From the NCBI GenBank assembly GCA_009801085.1, contig VNWV01000008.1, positions 1,240,001 through 1,304,000 on the forward strand: a stretch of DNA of 64,000 bases. The letters are read 5' to 3'. The DNA is from Lasiodiplodia sp. COLG20 (Eukaryota; Ascomycota; Dothideomycetes; Botryosphaeriales; Botryosphaeriaceae). Shown in pieces: positions 24,174 to 34,876 of this stretch. Below the pieces are notes generated by a model. The model made no database searches. It had not been told where the DNA came from and worked only from the letters and a program-made list of their open reading frames with translations. The translations under genes were made by a program, and so were the position numbers. The first letter of the stretch is position 1. Every line of letters starts with the position of its first letter.

Positions 24174-25403
24174 TTACTGGTACAGGTAATCGTACTCCTT
24201 CTTCAACCGTCCAAATCCGATCTTCGGCTGATAGTCCGCAACCTTATCCGCACCAAAATCGTAGATGGAGTAAAACCTGCGCAGGAACGCCGCTCCAATC
24301 AACGCGAAGCCACTGCCATCGCTATCGTCGACCGGAGGCATGCACTGGTCTCCAGGCCTCACAAACTCATCACCACGAATGGTAACCGTCACATCATCCT
24401 CCTCCGCCTCCTCGCCAAGCGTGAACGACAACGCCCACGACGCGTTCAGGTGCTGGCACTCCATGCGCTCCTCGCCGTTCATCAGCTTGGAGTTGTTCCA
24501 GCCGAGGTTGAAGTAGACGGCGTCGACGATGTTGGAGGGCACCGAGATCCTGCCCGCGCCGGTATCGAAGACGGCGGTGCCGGAGCCGTACATGGACCAC
24601 GTCGTATTGGCACCAACAGCATTCGAGATGAGCCCGCCGGCGCTGGACGTCGGCAGCTTGCCGTCGTTGCGCACGTTAATCGTCGCGTTCGTGCCCGTCG
24701 CCATGACGGTGACGGAGCGCAGCGGCGCGCGCCACAGCTGGTACGGGTCCTCCTTGCGCAGCGGCGCGAAGACGACGCCGTCGTCGTCGACGTACGTGTC
24801 CTCGTGGCTGCCGCCGACCGTCAGCACGCCGTCCTGCGTCGTGCCGTTGGTGACGTCGGCGAGGTTGGTGCCGTAGTAGAGGCCGAAGCGCGGGGCGTCG
24901 AGCTGGCCGTCCCAGAGGAGCGTCTCGACGAGCGACGACGTGCCGTTCTCGGCGATGGACGAGAAGCCCAGCCCCAGGAAGCCGTCGGCCGTGATGAAGC
25001 GCCAGCTCCTGGCGTTGACGGAGAGGAAGGTTTGGTTCCACTCGACGGCGCCGCGCTCGTCCGAGAAGACGTCTGCCACGGCGTCGCCCGTCACGCCGTC
25101 GCCGTCGATGTACGGGATCGACGCCGACGCGCCGAGGTCGACGGCGCTGGAGGAGGCGGAGATGTTGTAGCCGACGCGGTCGTAGCCGCTGAGGTTGGGG
25201 CACGACGTCTCGGTGCAGTCACTGTTGACCATCCATGCCGTCGACGAGCCCGTGTCGAAGAGGAGGCGGTACGGCTTGGCGGGCGTGCCGACATTGAATT
25301 GGACTGAGGAATATGTGTTTTGGATGTGGACGGGCAGCTCGATGACCGAGGCTGAGACGGCCGCTGCAGTGGCCAGGAGGCCGGCGCTTTGTTTTCCAAT
25401 CAT
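24174..25403 (-). CDS. Secreted pepsin-type aspartic protease (409 aa)
   Basis: A single exon with an N-terminal signal peptide (about residues 1-19). The first active-site motif LLFDTGSSTAW places the catalytic Asp at residue 50; the second, AVFDTGAGRISVP, has Asp at 280. TADGFLGLGF is the usual family strand after the flap, and FALIGAAFLRRFYSIYDF is the conserved C-terminal strand. Many Asn-X-Ser/Thr sites suggest glycosylation. The family (A1) hydrolyses proteins, usually at acidic pH. The propeptide is very short: the mature-type fold starts around residue 30. The second motif is DTGAG rather than the usual DTGTS or DTGSS, so the residue after the catalytic triplet is unusual. There is no GPI-anchor signal; secreted form likely. 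Confidence 0.93.
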   Translation of the reverse strand: MIGKQSAGLLATAAAVSASVIELPVHIQNTYSSVQFNVGTPAKPYRLLFDTGSSTAWMVNSDCTETSCPNLSGYDRVGYNISASSSAVDLGASASIPYIDGDGVTGDAVADVFSDERGAVEWNQTFLSVNARSWRFITADGFLGLGFSSIAENGTSSLVETLLWDGQLDAPRFGLYYGTNLADVTNGTTQDGVLTVGGSHEDTYVDDDGVVFAPLRKEDPYQLWRAPLRSVTVMATGTNATINVRNDGKLPTSSAGGLISNAVGANTTWSMYGSGTAVFDTGAGRISVPSNIVDAVYFNLGWNNSKLMNGEERMECQHLNASWALSFTLGEEAEEDDVTVTIRGDEFVRPGDQCMPPVDDSDGSGFALIGAAFLRRFYSIYDFGADKVADYQPKIGFGRLKKEYDYLYQ

Positions 25404-27266
25404 TGTGAACGAGTGACTGTGGAGAGACGAGAGATCTGCGGCGTGATAAACAGCGGCTCTGCGCGTAGTATTTAAGGCTGAGATTGACGGCGCTATAGCT
25501 TTAAAGGGGTTTTCTAAAAACAGATGGTGGTGTGGTGAATACGAGCTCTTCGGCCGTTATGCCTACCGAATCCGGTAAAGCGCCGTCAATGCACCCTTCT
25601 AGCGTCCTCACCTTCTCGTATACCTACAGGCGAGTCGATTGTGCAAAACTACACTGCGATAATATCATGACCAGAAGGAAGCCGTTTGCCTGTCCCAACT
25701 GCCTCTTGGAATCCACAATCGTTCCCACGTCGTGACCGTCTACCCCTGAAACCTGACGGCAGGGCGTTATCGGTCTGGAAGAGGAATCAGTCATTGATAC
25801 GGCTTCTCGTATATCTGCTAGTTAGTCTTGTAGGCTAACGTGGGAGATGAAGTCCATCAGTCATGTCATGGCGGTTTGGTGAGAGGAAAACAACAAGTCC
25901 TGTCAGACGTTTGCTTGCAGTCGTCTCGTTTCTCCCCGGCTTAGCTCCGCTGCTTGATATGCAAGCTAATTCTTGCTAAGTTTATGCTCCGCGGTATTGT
26001 CAATCCAGCGCTCTGACCTTCACTCCCCATGTTGCAGTGCCTGTGAGTACGTCAACATAAGCGTGGCGGAGATTCGGCAAGGGACTGGGTCAGCACAGAC
26101 GCCAGCCAGAGAGGCCTGTGGAGTCTCAACGGGAAAGTCGGCATCGTGAAGAATGCGGAGGAAGTTGCACTGCGGGAGATCACCACGGCGAACCCTGAAG
26201 AGGTAGCTTGATGAGCAGACGGGAAGGACGGGAGGGTGGTCATCAAACAGTCCACATCATGCCGTGAGCAGCCACACCGGGTCCCTTTCCTTGCCGCAAT
26301 TCCAGAAGCTCCACACCTTAGATCCACGTTGTATAGTGGTGTTGCCGAAAAACGCCACCAGTTTATTGGTTGGAGTGGGGAGGGCACGTGCCTCGTGTGC
26401 CGTTGGAGCCGATTTAACTTTCCGCCCTACCCGTGGCGCTGCAAAATAGGCTCCGCTTTGCATGATTGCCTCTCCGCTTTGCAATTACTCCTCTCCGCTG
26501 CCTTTCTTCTCCGCTGGGCTTTCCGCTCCGCCTGCTCGTTCCGCTTTGTATCCGAGCGTTCCGGAGACGTCAACTCATCGTGTTCCAAGCTCTTTCCTGA
26601 TGCCATGGCGTCAACCACAGATATTATATGCTATATCGCTTCATCATCTGAAAGAATGGTCTGTAAGTAGCTTATGAACTGTCTGACCTTTGAAAAGGAC
26701 ATGTTGATGCGGACAGAAATTGGGGTGTGCATCCATGTCAATGGACATTCGTTGTTCAACATTCTTGTCGCTCTGAATTGAGCAGTTCTCGGTGCTAGAA
26801 GCCCTTACAAAGAATGTAGGATGTGGCGGAAGTCGTAGAGCCAACTTTCGGCTGGTAAAGAGAAGGTGGTATCAATCGGGATCATCGTCGGGTAACAACT
26901 CTGGTGTACGAGATTGAGGGTGACAACGGAAAAAGATTGACGAATAAGAAACTCAGTTTCTACGCAACTAAGGAGAAAAGAGACAGTAAAAGGGAAAGGA
27001 AACCAGACTGCTTACACATTCATCTTCCGAAGCATGGAAAGAAACCGCACTCTCCCTCGCTACCAAATGAGGGGTATGTTCCGAGAGTGCCGACAACCCC
27101 ACATTGAGAACAGTACCCTCCATGTGTGCGGAATGAAGGCGGAATTAGCGGGTACATGTGCGCGAATACAACACCATCAAATGCGGGGGTGCCGAGGCCG
27201 CTTGAACTTTGTTTAAACGAGGGTTAATAAGTTCGAAGAAAGGCATGCTTCCGTCTTTCGGCAATC
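25404..27266. other. 1.9-kb intergenic region
   Basis: No gene is supported. A TTAAATA stretch near 25470 (TATTTAA on the plus strand), about 65 bp upstream of the protease ATG, could be its TATA element. Repeated short CTCCGCT strings occur around 26450-26530. The remainder holds only small frames without motifs. Confidence 0.45.
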
Positions 27267-29012
27267 ATGCTGCTCGACCGCCTGTACGACGCATTTACCA
27301 TTTCGTTTGTTGTTCAGCTTTGCGTCGCTGGGATTGTCGTCCGCCTATTATACAACAGGTATGCCAACGGCATTAATCATATCCCAGGACCCTTCTTGGC
27401 AAGTTTCACCGATCTATGGAGGCTGTGGATAGTATGGAAGAGGAGGCCGGAGGTGGTGCACATCCGGCTTCATGCACAATACGGCAGCCTCGTGCGAATT
27501 GGGCCGAATACGGTAATCGTCTCGGACAGCCAGGCAGCGAAGCAAATATATGCGCTCAACGCCGGTTTCGTCAAGGTAGCCACCTAATCACCAGTTGATC
27601 AGCTACATGCACTGACACTAGGCCAGTCGGGCTTCTATCCCGTCCAGCAAACCATCGCCAAAGGGCGGCCGTTGTTGACCATGTTTAGCTCGACTGACGA
27701 GGCCTTCCACGCGAAGCTCCGCCGGGCCGTGTCCAATGCCTACGCCATGAGCACAATCGTACAGTACGAGCCGCTGGTAGACTCGACGGCGAAAGCATTC
27801 CTGTCCGAGCTGACTAGACGCTACGCCGACCGTTCTGAAACGTGCGACTTTGGCACATGGCTCCAGTATTACGCGTTCGATGTCATTGGCGAGCTGACAT
27901 ATTCGAAGCGGCTGGGCTTCGTCGACCGCGGCGAAGATGTCGACGGCATCATCCACGATCTCGAGTGGCTGTTGAACTACGTGTCCGTGGTAAGTCGAAC
28001 ATCCTTACCTTTACGCACGTCAACAAGCTGAACAACGAACTCTCCCCAGGTCGGCCAGATGCCCATCCTCGACCGCCTCTTCTTGAAGAACCCTTACCGT
28101 CTATGGAAGAGCAAGCATGGCTACTCCAACTCCAATACACCCGTCGTCGAGTTTGCCAAGCGGCGCATGGCCGAAAGCAACAACGAAAAGGTTGATGGCG
28201 AAGCACCACGGCAGCGAGACTTCCTGTCACGGTTCCGCGAAGCACACCGCAAGAACCCGGCCTTCATCAGCGAGGAGCGCGTGCTCGCTCTGACCGTGGC
28301 CAACATGTTTGCGGGGTCAGACACGACGGCCATCTCGCTGCGTGCCGTCTTCTACCACCTGCTACGTCGGCCGGCGTCACTGGGCAAGCTGGTTGCCGAG
28401 CTTGAAGAGATGGAAGAAAAAAGGAAGAACGAGGAGGACACCTCCAGCGGCAGCGGCGGGAACGAGGAATCGCTGGTGCTGCCCCGGTGGAGCGACGTGC
28501 GTGACCTGCCATACCTGGGTGCCGTCATCAACGAGGCGCTGCGCGTGCACCCAGCCGCCGGCCTTCCATTGGAGCGAATAGTGCCGCAGGGGGGCGTCAC
28601 CGTCAGCGGCGCCTTCCTCCCTGCAGGCACCATCGTGGGCTGCAATGCGTGGGCTCTACACCGTGACGAGGCCGTGTTCGGAGACGACGTCGGTGCGTTC
28701 CGGCCGGAGCGGTGGCTAGAGGGGTCCGAAGCACGGCGGGCGGAGATGAAGAACTGTCTATTTGCGTTTGGGGCCGGCGCCAGGACGTGCGTCGGTAAAA
28801 ATATCAGCTTGCTCGAGATGTACAAGCTGGTCCCCGCTGTGTTGCTAAACTTCGAGGTATGTTACTCATATTTCTGTTAGTGTGTGCATGATTAGGCTAA
28901 TGAGGTTGCGTAGCTTGACCTTGTGCAGCCGGAGAAAGAGTGGACAATTCATAATGCGTGGTTCGTCAAACAGAGTGATTTCTTTGTCCGGCTTCGACGG
29001 AGGGTTCGGTGA
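27267..29012 (+). CDS. Cytochrome P450, pisatin-demethylase type (525 aa)
   Basis: Four exons: 27267-27575, 27627-27989, 28050-28856 and 28914-29012, with introns of 51, 60 and 57 nt, all phase 0. The N-terminal membrane anchor (about residues 8-30) is followed by the hinge HIPGPF. The I-helix motif AGSDTT starts at residue 312, the K-helix ExxR is E386-A-L-R389, a FRPERW segment follows, and the heme loop FGAGARTCVG has the Cys ligand at 471. The substrate-binding region (FHAKLRRAVSNAYAM; FDVIGELTYSKRLGF) and the tail EKEWTIHNAWFVKQ match the pisatin demethylase-like group of fungal P450s. Such enzymes hydroxylate or demethylate plant defence compounds or secondary metabolites; the substrate is unknown here. 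It stands alone, with no reductase or synthase beside it. Confidence 0.93.
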
Positions 29013-30715
29013 AGGACAAACACAGATTTAGTAACTGTTTCGATTGGTGGCCTCAAAACTCACCTCTCTTGCATGACGCAGGAGGTGCCAAACGTGCAGG
29101 CCACGGGCGGGCCTCCGTTTCCAGTGGCCTTGTTGGTGCAGGCTGTGCCGTCGGATTTGATAATTCCTACAAGTTCCTGTCTGAGTTTCTCCGTGATGCA
29201 TAGTCCCTGTGCTATCCGAGAATATGCGGTGACAACTGTTAAAGGGGTGAGATAGGCTCATCTGCGTGTCCAGGGATACCGCTAGTGGATCTCACGAGAG
29301 AGACAGTTGTGTTCGATCCCGCTTGGTCAGCCACAGTGGAGTCCTCCCTGACGCCAGAGGCTTCGGTTAATCCCTGCCATGCCTAATCTGGCCATCCACG
29401 ATCCGCATCTGGACCTCAGCCTCCTTCCGAACCGCCCGCACAATTGCCGATGCGCCCCCACGGGACGGGATCCGTTTCTTATACCCGGCGGAAACACCAG
29501 ACTCGGCGCTTGCCCAGTCACACTCCCAAGAAACGCCTCCTGCCCGAAACACTTAGTCGAGAGATAAGAGTTGTTCTTCCGGTTGCGAATAGATTTTCCC
29601 CAAGGCTTGAATGTAACAAGCACGCAGTGGCGTACACGGGAGGCCGCCGGAATGTCTTCGCCACGCCGTATATGCCCTAGAGACGCACAGATGGTCAGGC
29701 ATCCCATATGCTGCCCATGGTTTCATGCGCCTTCTATTCACGAATGTGTATACACGGCTTAAGCGAGTGAAGGCCGAAAAAGTGGAATGTCAGGGGAAGT
29801 TCCGCCCGTTGTAGCACCATGTTTGTCTCCCGGCCGGTGATCGATGTTGGGATTGCGGCTCACCACCGATGAACACGCTCGAGCCGCCGTCGCGCTAGGC
29901 GAGGCCCTCGGAAACACTGGCTGAGACTGATGGACGGGTGAACATCGATGTAGCACGCAAGTAGGATGCGATCGTCCGCTCGGCGGACGGTAAGTGGAAT
30001 GTCGGACCGAAGAACAGAGGCTTGGCTAACAGTGCGCGTTTCAAACAGCCAGGCCCGCCGCCGACCGCCAAGAAAGCCAAGTCCTGTTTGCTGCATTCTT
30101 AGCGGACTGCCAAGAACAATCAGACATGGAGCGCTGCTCCCTGCCAATTTGACGGGGCTCGGTGTCCCACCAACCCCGGTCCTGAACGGGGTGAGACAGC
30201 TTCCGGCGCTTGTCAATTGCCGCTCTCGTGGCCTGACGCTGGGATCTGGTTAAGGTTGTTTGTACGCTTCAACAGATCCAGGACGCCTGAGAGGATTGGC
30301 ACACTTGGCCGCGTCAACACCATCGCTGGAAGTCTGCTGGCTTTTTTGATGTCGATTTGAAGCATGCAGGTTGTAGAATTGTAAGGCTGGTGAATGACTC
30401 GTTTTTCGAAGTGACCGTTTGCAACATCACCAGTGAGCCCCATGGCTCCATATTGCATCCGAAGTTGTACACGAGTTTCAAACCACGAGACCCCACATCC
30501 CCCCCTTCCAGATTGTTCTCGGACGGCAGAGCCCAGACTCCCGCCGGCCGAAGTGAGGCTTCAACATCGATATATAAATCTCAGCTCAACCGCTGCAGAA
30601 TGTTTTTTCTCCAGCATCAAGTCTCTCACTTCCTTCCTCACATCCATTCTTTCAAAAACAATCTTCGGATAGATCTGTGATCATCCCCACTACCTTCGTT
30701 CCAACAACATACAAA
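29013..30715. other. 1.7-kb intergenic region
   Basis: No gene is supported on either strand. The last 150 bases are the promoter and 5' leader of the pectate lyase gene, including the TATA box listed separately. Confidence 0.5.
30571..30578 (+). promoter_or_regulatory. TATA box of the pectate lyase gene
   Basis: TATATAAA lies 145 bp before the ATG, followed by a CT-rich leader. The spacing implies a 5' untranslated region of about 100-115 bases. A strong TATA box fits a highly inducible secreted enzyme. Confidence 0.6.
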
Positions 30716-31532
30716 ATGCAGTCCAAGATCGTCCTCGGCCTTTCCCTCCTCGCCGCCACCGGCATGGCGGCCCCCTCCAACTCCATCCACAAGCGTGCCG
30801 ACTTCCCCATCCCCTCCTCCAAGGGCTCTGTCTCCTACGATGAGGCCAAGTCCATCTCTGGCACCTTCGACGGTGGTCTCAAGACCTACGACCGTGGTGT
30901 CTCCTGCACTGGCCAGAAGGAGGGTGGCAACAAGGACGCTGTCTTCCTCCTCGAGGATGGCGCTACCCTGAAGAACGTCATCATCGGCAAGAACCAGATC
31001 GAGGGTATCCACTGCCTGGGCAGCTGCAACCTCGAGAACGTCTGGTGGGAGGCCGTCTGCGAGGATGCCCTCACCTTCAAGGGTGACGGTGACGCCACCG
31101 TCACTGGCGGCGGTGCCACCGGCGCCGACGACAAGGTCCTCCAGCACAACGGCAAGGGCTCCATCACCGTTGACGGCTTCACCGTCGTCGACTTCGGCAA
31201 GCTCTACCGCTCTTGCGGCAGTAAGTTACCCCTCATCTCCCCTCTCGCTTGTTCCTCCCGCAAGTGGCTGACATCTCATCTCCGCAGACTGCAAGCAGAA
31301 CGGCGATGCCCGCAAGATCACCCTCACCAACGTCAAGGCCTACAGCGGCAAGTCCCTTGTCGGCATCAACTCCAACTACGGCGATGTTGCCACCATCACC
31401 GACACCTGCGCTACCTCCGTCAAGGACATCTGCGTCGAGTACGAGGGTACCAACGACAACGACAAGGAGCCCGAGAAGATCTCTTCCGGCCCCTCGGACG
31501 CCTGCGTCTACTCCGACCTCCCCTCTTGCTAA
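30716..31532 (+). CDS. Secreted pectate lyase, family PL3 (249 aa)
   Basis: Two exons, 30716-31220 and 31288-31532, with a 67-nt intron. The signal peptide covers residues 1-18 (ending GMAA), followed by a likely Kex2 site (HKR). The rest is one PL3 beta-helix domain: [54 protein letters not shown], and [14 protein letters not shown] across the splice. PL3 enzymes cleave polygalacturonate by calcium-dependent beta-elimination. Length and domain are complete. Codon use is strongly biased to C-ending codons, as in highly expressed fungal genes. Its presence points to plant cell-wall degradation. Confidence 0.95.
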
Positions 31533-32559
31533 ACGTCTCGCCCCTCGGGAGCTTTCGGGGTCGCCTTTGGCTGACGCCCTTTCGCGGTACATAATCTTGC
31601 TTGCTTCTTGTATGTACATTTTAGAAACACAAAAAGTCATGTAAATACAACAACCTCGTGAGGTTGGAATACAATAGAGGCTTGCCTCCACCCCAAATAT
31701 TCTTCCACAATCCATGCACACCAGTGAAGTGAGACATGCGGGCGATCGGATCGGGCGCGCCTGGACCGCATCCTCAAGACTTGGAATCGTGTGGGGCCTG
31801 TGGAGACTGAGAGCTACCTATTCTTCAACACTTTCGACACTCTGCCAAGCGAACAGCTCCTGCCATCTGTGAAACGATAAAAATATAGGAGCACAAACAT
31901 ACGCGTCCTGCACGTTCATTTTCCCCCTTGTGAGTTGCTTTTGTTAGAAGACATGTCGAACCGATCGAAGTTACCAAGCCAACATGCGCCACCTCGGCAA
32001 CCTCTTGGCATACTCCTGAGCTCCGCTTCACTGCATCGCCCCGCGTCAGATGGCCCGATTCAGAAACTATCAACATGGAGTGCAAAAGTGCTGTTCGGCT
32101 ACACAGCCAGTTTCCCTCCTTTTCAAGCATTCCAATTTCCACAGTCGTCATGCCGTCCCTTAATCGATTCTACAACACACTGCAGCCGAGCATGTTTGAC
32201 AGGTGAGATCAGTAGATCAGGAGAACATCATCACCCGTAAACACTGGTGCATCCACAACCGACCTGGCGTCGAAGAAATCCGTGCTCAGTAAACTATAGC
32301 ATTAAAGGACGCAAAAATAGAATTTTCTCTGAAACACCTTGCTTTCCGAAAACCCCTCCGCCTAACCCATAATTAACGTCGCGATCGAACATCTAACCGG
32401 ATGGAAGTAATTCCATATCTCAAGACAGCAGCCCTCCGAAATACCAATTTCCACTTGGCGCTCCCTTTCCGTTGGAGATGTAGAAGATAATATCGTCCTC
32501 GGCGTCAGTGGTGAAGAATTCGTTGGTCCCGGGCCCCGTCCCGTTACCGAGCATGCAGT
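31533..32559. other. Intergenic; possible small secreted-protein fragment on minus strand
   Basis: No complete gene is supported. On the minus strand, from about 32637 down to 32420, a frame encodes a small Cys- and Asn-containing peptide (CQITSNCTTSAF, then FTTDAEDDIIFYISNGKG). It could be the C-terminal part of a small secreted protein, but its upstream part is interrupted by the tandem duplication described next, and no signal peptide or start is visible. Confidence 0.3.
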
Positions 32560-32783
32560 CACCCGTGCCGTCGTAGAAGGCAGAAGTGGTGCAGTTGGAC
32601 GTGATTTGACACTTGAACATCAGGGCGTTAGTGTCGTGGTGTTTCTTTCGAGCAAAAAAAAAAAAAAAAAACACCCGTGCCGTCGTAGAAGGCAGAAGTG
32701 GTGCAGTTGGACGTGATTTGACACTTGAACATCAGGGCGTTAGTGTCGTGGTGTTTCTTTCGAGCAAAAAAAAAAAAAAAAAA
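32560..32783. repeat. Perfect 112-bp tandem duplication, each unit ending in A18
   Basis: Units 32560-32671 and 32672-32783 appear identical base for base, including an 18-base A-tract at the end of each. The unit overlaps the small minus-strand frame, so the coding fragment is partly duplicated. Complete identity means either a very recent duplication or an assembly artefact at a homopolymer. Confidence 0.85.
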
Positions 32784-33040
32784 TTTTGAGATCATGAGTG
32801 TCAGCATTTCTGCGGGGACCTTCTGCTGAACAAGCAAGGTCGATTGGGGGAACATATGAATACGATCTGCGTTCTGTGTAGAGCGAGAATGCATCATGAT
32901 GGGCGCCAGAAGATCAAAGAAGGCAGTAGAGAGAGAGAGCGCAGGTCGACCAGAGAGGATATGCTCGACCCATCATCCTGCAAAATCGATACCATTCATC
33001 AATATCTCACTAATATACCATCTGGGACAGTCTACATACA

Positions 33041-33067
33041 CGTCCGGACGGTAGCTTCAACTACCCA
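33041..33067 (+). repeat. Half copy of the short inverted-repeat element (copy B)
   Basis: This 27-base right end (CGTCCGGACG, then GTAGCTTCAACTACCCA) matches the right end of the 38.06-kb copy with one change. The matching left end is not found upstream, so the element is truncated. It lies 184 bp before the ATG of the Zn2Cys6 regulator. Confidence 0.65.
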
Positions 33068-33250
33068 TGACATGAGCAGAAAACAAATCCATCAGCTGCA
33101 AGAGGGGACTGTATTCACGTGAAGGAAAGCCTTCAAAGCCGCAGATCTGCCGTTGTCATCAACGCCCTTTGACATTTGAACATTACATAGCAACGTCTGC
33201 TTCTCCACTCGGCAATCTTGGGCTAGTGTTTGGTTTGCCATTGAGATAGC

Positions 33251-34860
33251 ATGCAAAGCGTTTCGTTTGGAAGCCCGCGCAGGCGGCGTGATTGTTGCTC
33301 TGAGTGCAGACGGAAGAAAGTCAAGGCAAGTAGCTTTCACTTTACAATGGAATGCGACCCGCACTAATTGGTCCGGTGTAGTGCGATCTGAAGAGACCGG
33401 TATGCTCCCGGTGCGTCCGCTATCCCAAGGAATGCAAATACGATTTAAGATGTATCGTCGCCAAAAGCCCGCGTGGGAGGACACGACAGCAGCACGAACC
33501 CCCCGCCGTCACTCTCGCGCACTTCAACGCGCTTGCCTCGGGAATGCCGCCGCAAGTCACACTGATCGCCTCCCCTTCCCTATCTTCCTCCACAGCCCGC
33601 TTCTTCATGCACCACTTTGACACTCAAACCGCGCCCGTCCTCTTCCCGCTCGCGCCGCAAGCCTTCACACAACAGCTCGTCTCGGCTGCGCTGCACACGC
33701 CGCACCTCCTCCACGCTCTGCTCGCCTCGGCCTGCAGCCATCACGCCCGCCTCGTCGCTGCCGGGGCCGGATCCAACGCACCTTCCCATCCGTCCTCCGG
33801 GTCGCGAACATCCATCCCAGAAGCCGCCCTCAAGTTCACGTGCCTCGCCGTCGCGGGCCTGCGCGCCGCCATGGCCGACCCGGGCCAAGTCGCGCGGGCT
33901 GAGACGGCCATGACGGCCATGGCGCTCTGTACCAACGATGTGTGCGATGGCATTGATGCCGGCGATGCGGGTGATGGCAGTAGGAACCGTCGGTGGTGGC
34001 GCGTCCACCTCTCCGGCGTGCGGGAGCTATTGAATGCGCTGATCCTGAGAGAAAAGGAGGAGGCGCGTGGAAAGAGGGGCTCTTCTGCTACAGTCGTCGA
34101 TGATTCATTTGCTGGATTCTTGGCGAGGTGGTTCGCGACAATGGATACGGTGGCGAGGGTGTCTGGATTTGAGCGGGCCGAAGATCCGGATGGCGGGAGG
34201 GATTCGGGGTGCTGGGCATTGGTGGAAGAGGTGGGGGCGGGTGAGAGACGTTACGGCATGGTGGACGAATTCTGCGGGTACAAGTTGGAGTTGATGCCGA
34301 TCATGGTGAGAATTGGGAGGCTAGCGAGGTCGACGCAACGGGAAGAGATGGTTTCCAGCTTTCATGAGCGAGGGGACGCTGCTAATCATTGCCTATCTCA
34401 AGAGGCACGGCAGATTGAGGCTGATATTCTGTCACTTGCCCAAGGATCTGACCAAGAGAACGGTTCTCACGGAGAGCAGAAGGCAAGGGAGCTCCGAAGC
34501 ACAAATATGGCGTTCTTTCACGCCTCTTTGCTGCATCTCCACCGTCGCGTGATGTGCCTTCCGAAAGATCATGCCAAGGTTCGGGAAGACATCTCCAATA
34601 TTCTCTCTGCGGTCAACGATATCCCAAGGTCATCAACGGCAAATATACTCGCTCTCTGGCCCATTTTTAGCGCTGGCTGCGAGACTGACGAAATCCGGGA
34701 ACAAGAAATCATCAACAGCCGAATGCTCAACATGCAGATGCTCGGTATGGGCAATTACACGCGTGCTAGACAAGTTCTACTCGATTACTGGTCTTCTAGC
34801 AGTCCACTCCGGTGGGACATCTATCTCCAAAAATCCGGTCTCGATCTCGTCCTATTCTAG
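33251..34860 (+). CDS. Zn2Cys6 transcription factor (517 aa)
   Basis: Two exons, 33251-33325 and 33382-34860. Splicing rebuilds a perfect zinc cluster: C16, C19, C26, C33, C36, C43 (spacing CX2CX6CX6CX2CX6C), with the basic RRKKVK inside. The intron is of the rare GC-AG class: the donor is AAG|GCAAGT, the branch point CACTAAT and the acceptor GTGTAG. The remaining part, starting ARFFMHHFDTQTAPVLFP, is the fungal-specific regulatory domain (Fungal_trans_2 type) found in pathway regulators. It likely binds CGG-containing sites and could control the two aminotransferase genes next to it; that is inference from position. It ends 16 bp from the converging aminotransferase gene. Confidence 0.9.
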
Positions 34861-34876
34861 AGACTAACACTACACA

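Noticed and set aside
29260..29330. A tRNA-like segment containing GTTCGATCCC
   Set aside because: The T-loop-like string is present, but no acceptor or anticodon stem pairs with it.
32654..32783. A-tracts as sign of retroposed mRNA
   Set aside because: The A-tract is on the strand opposite to the small coding frame and is part of a tandem unit, so slippage or assembly explains it better.
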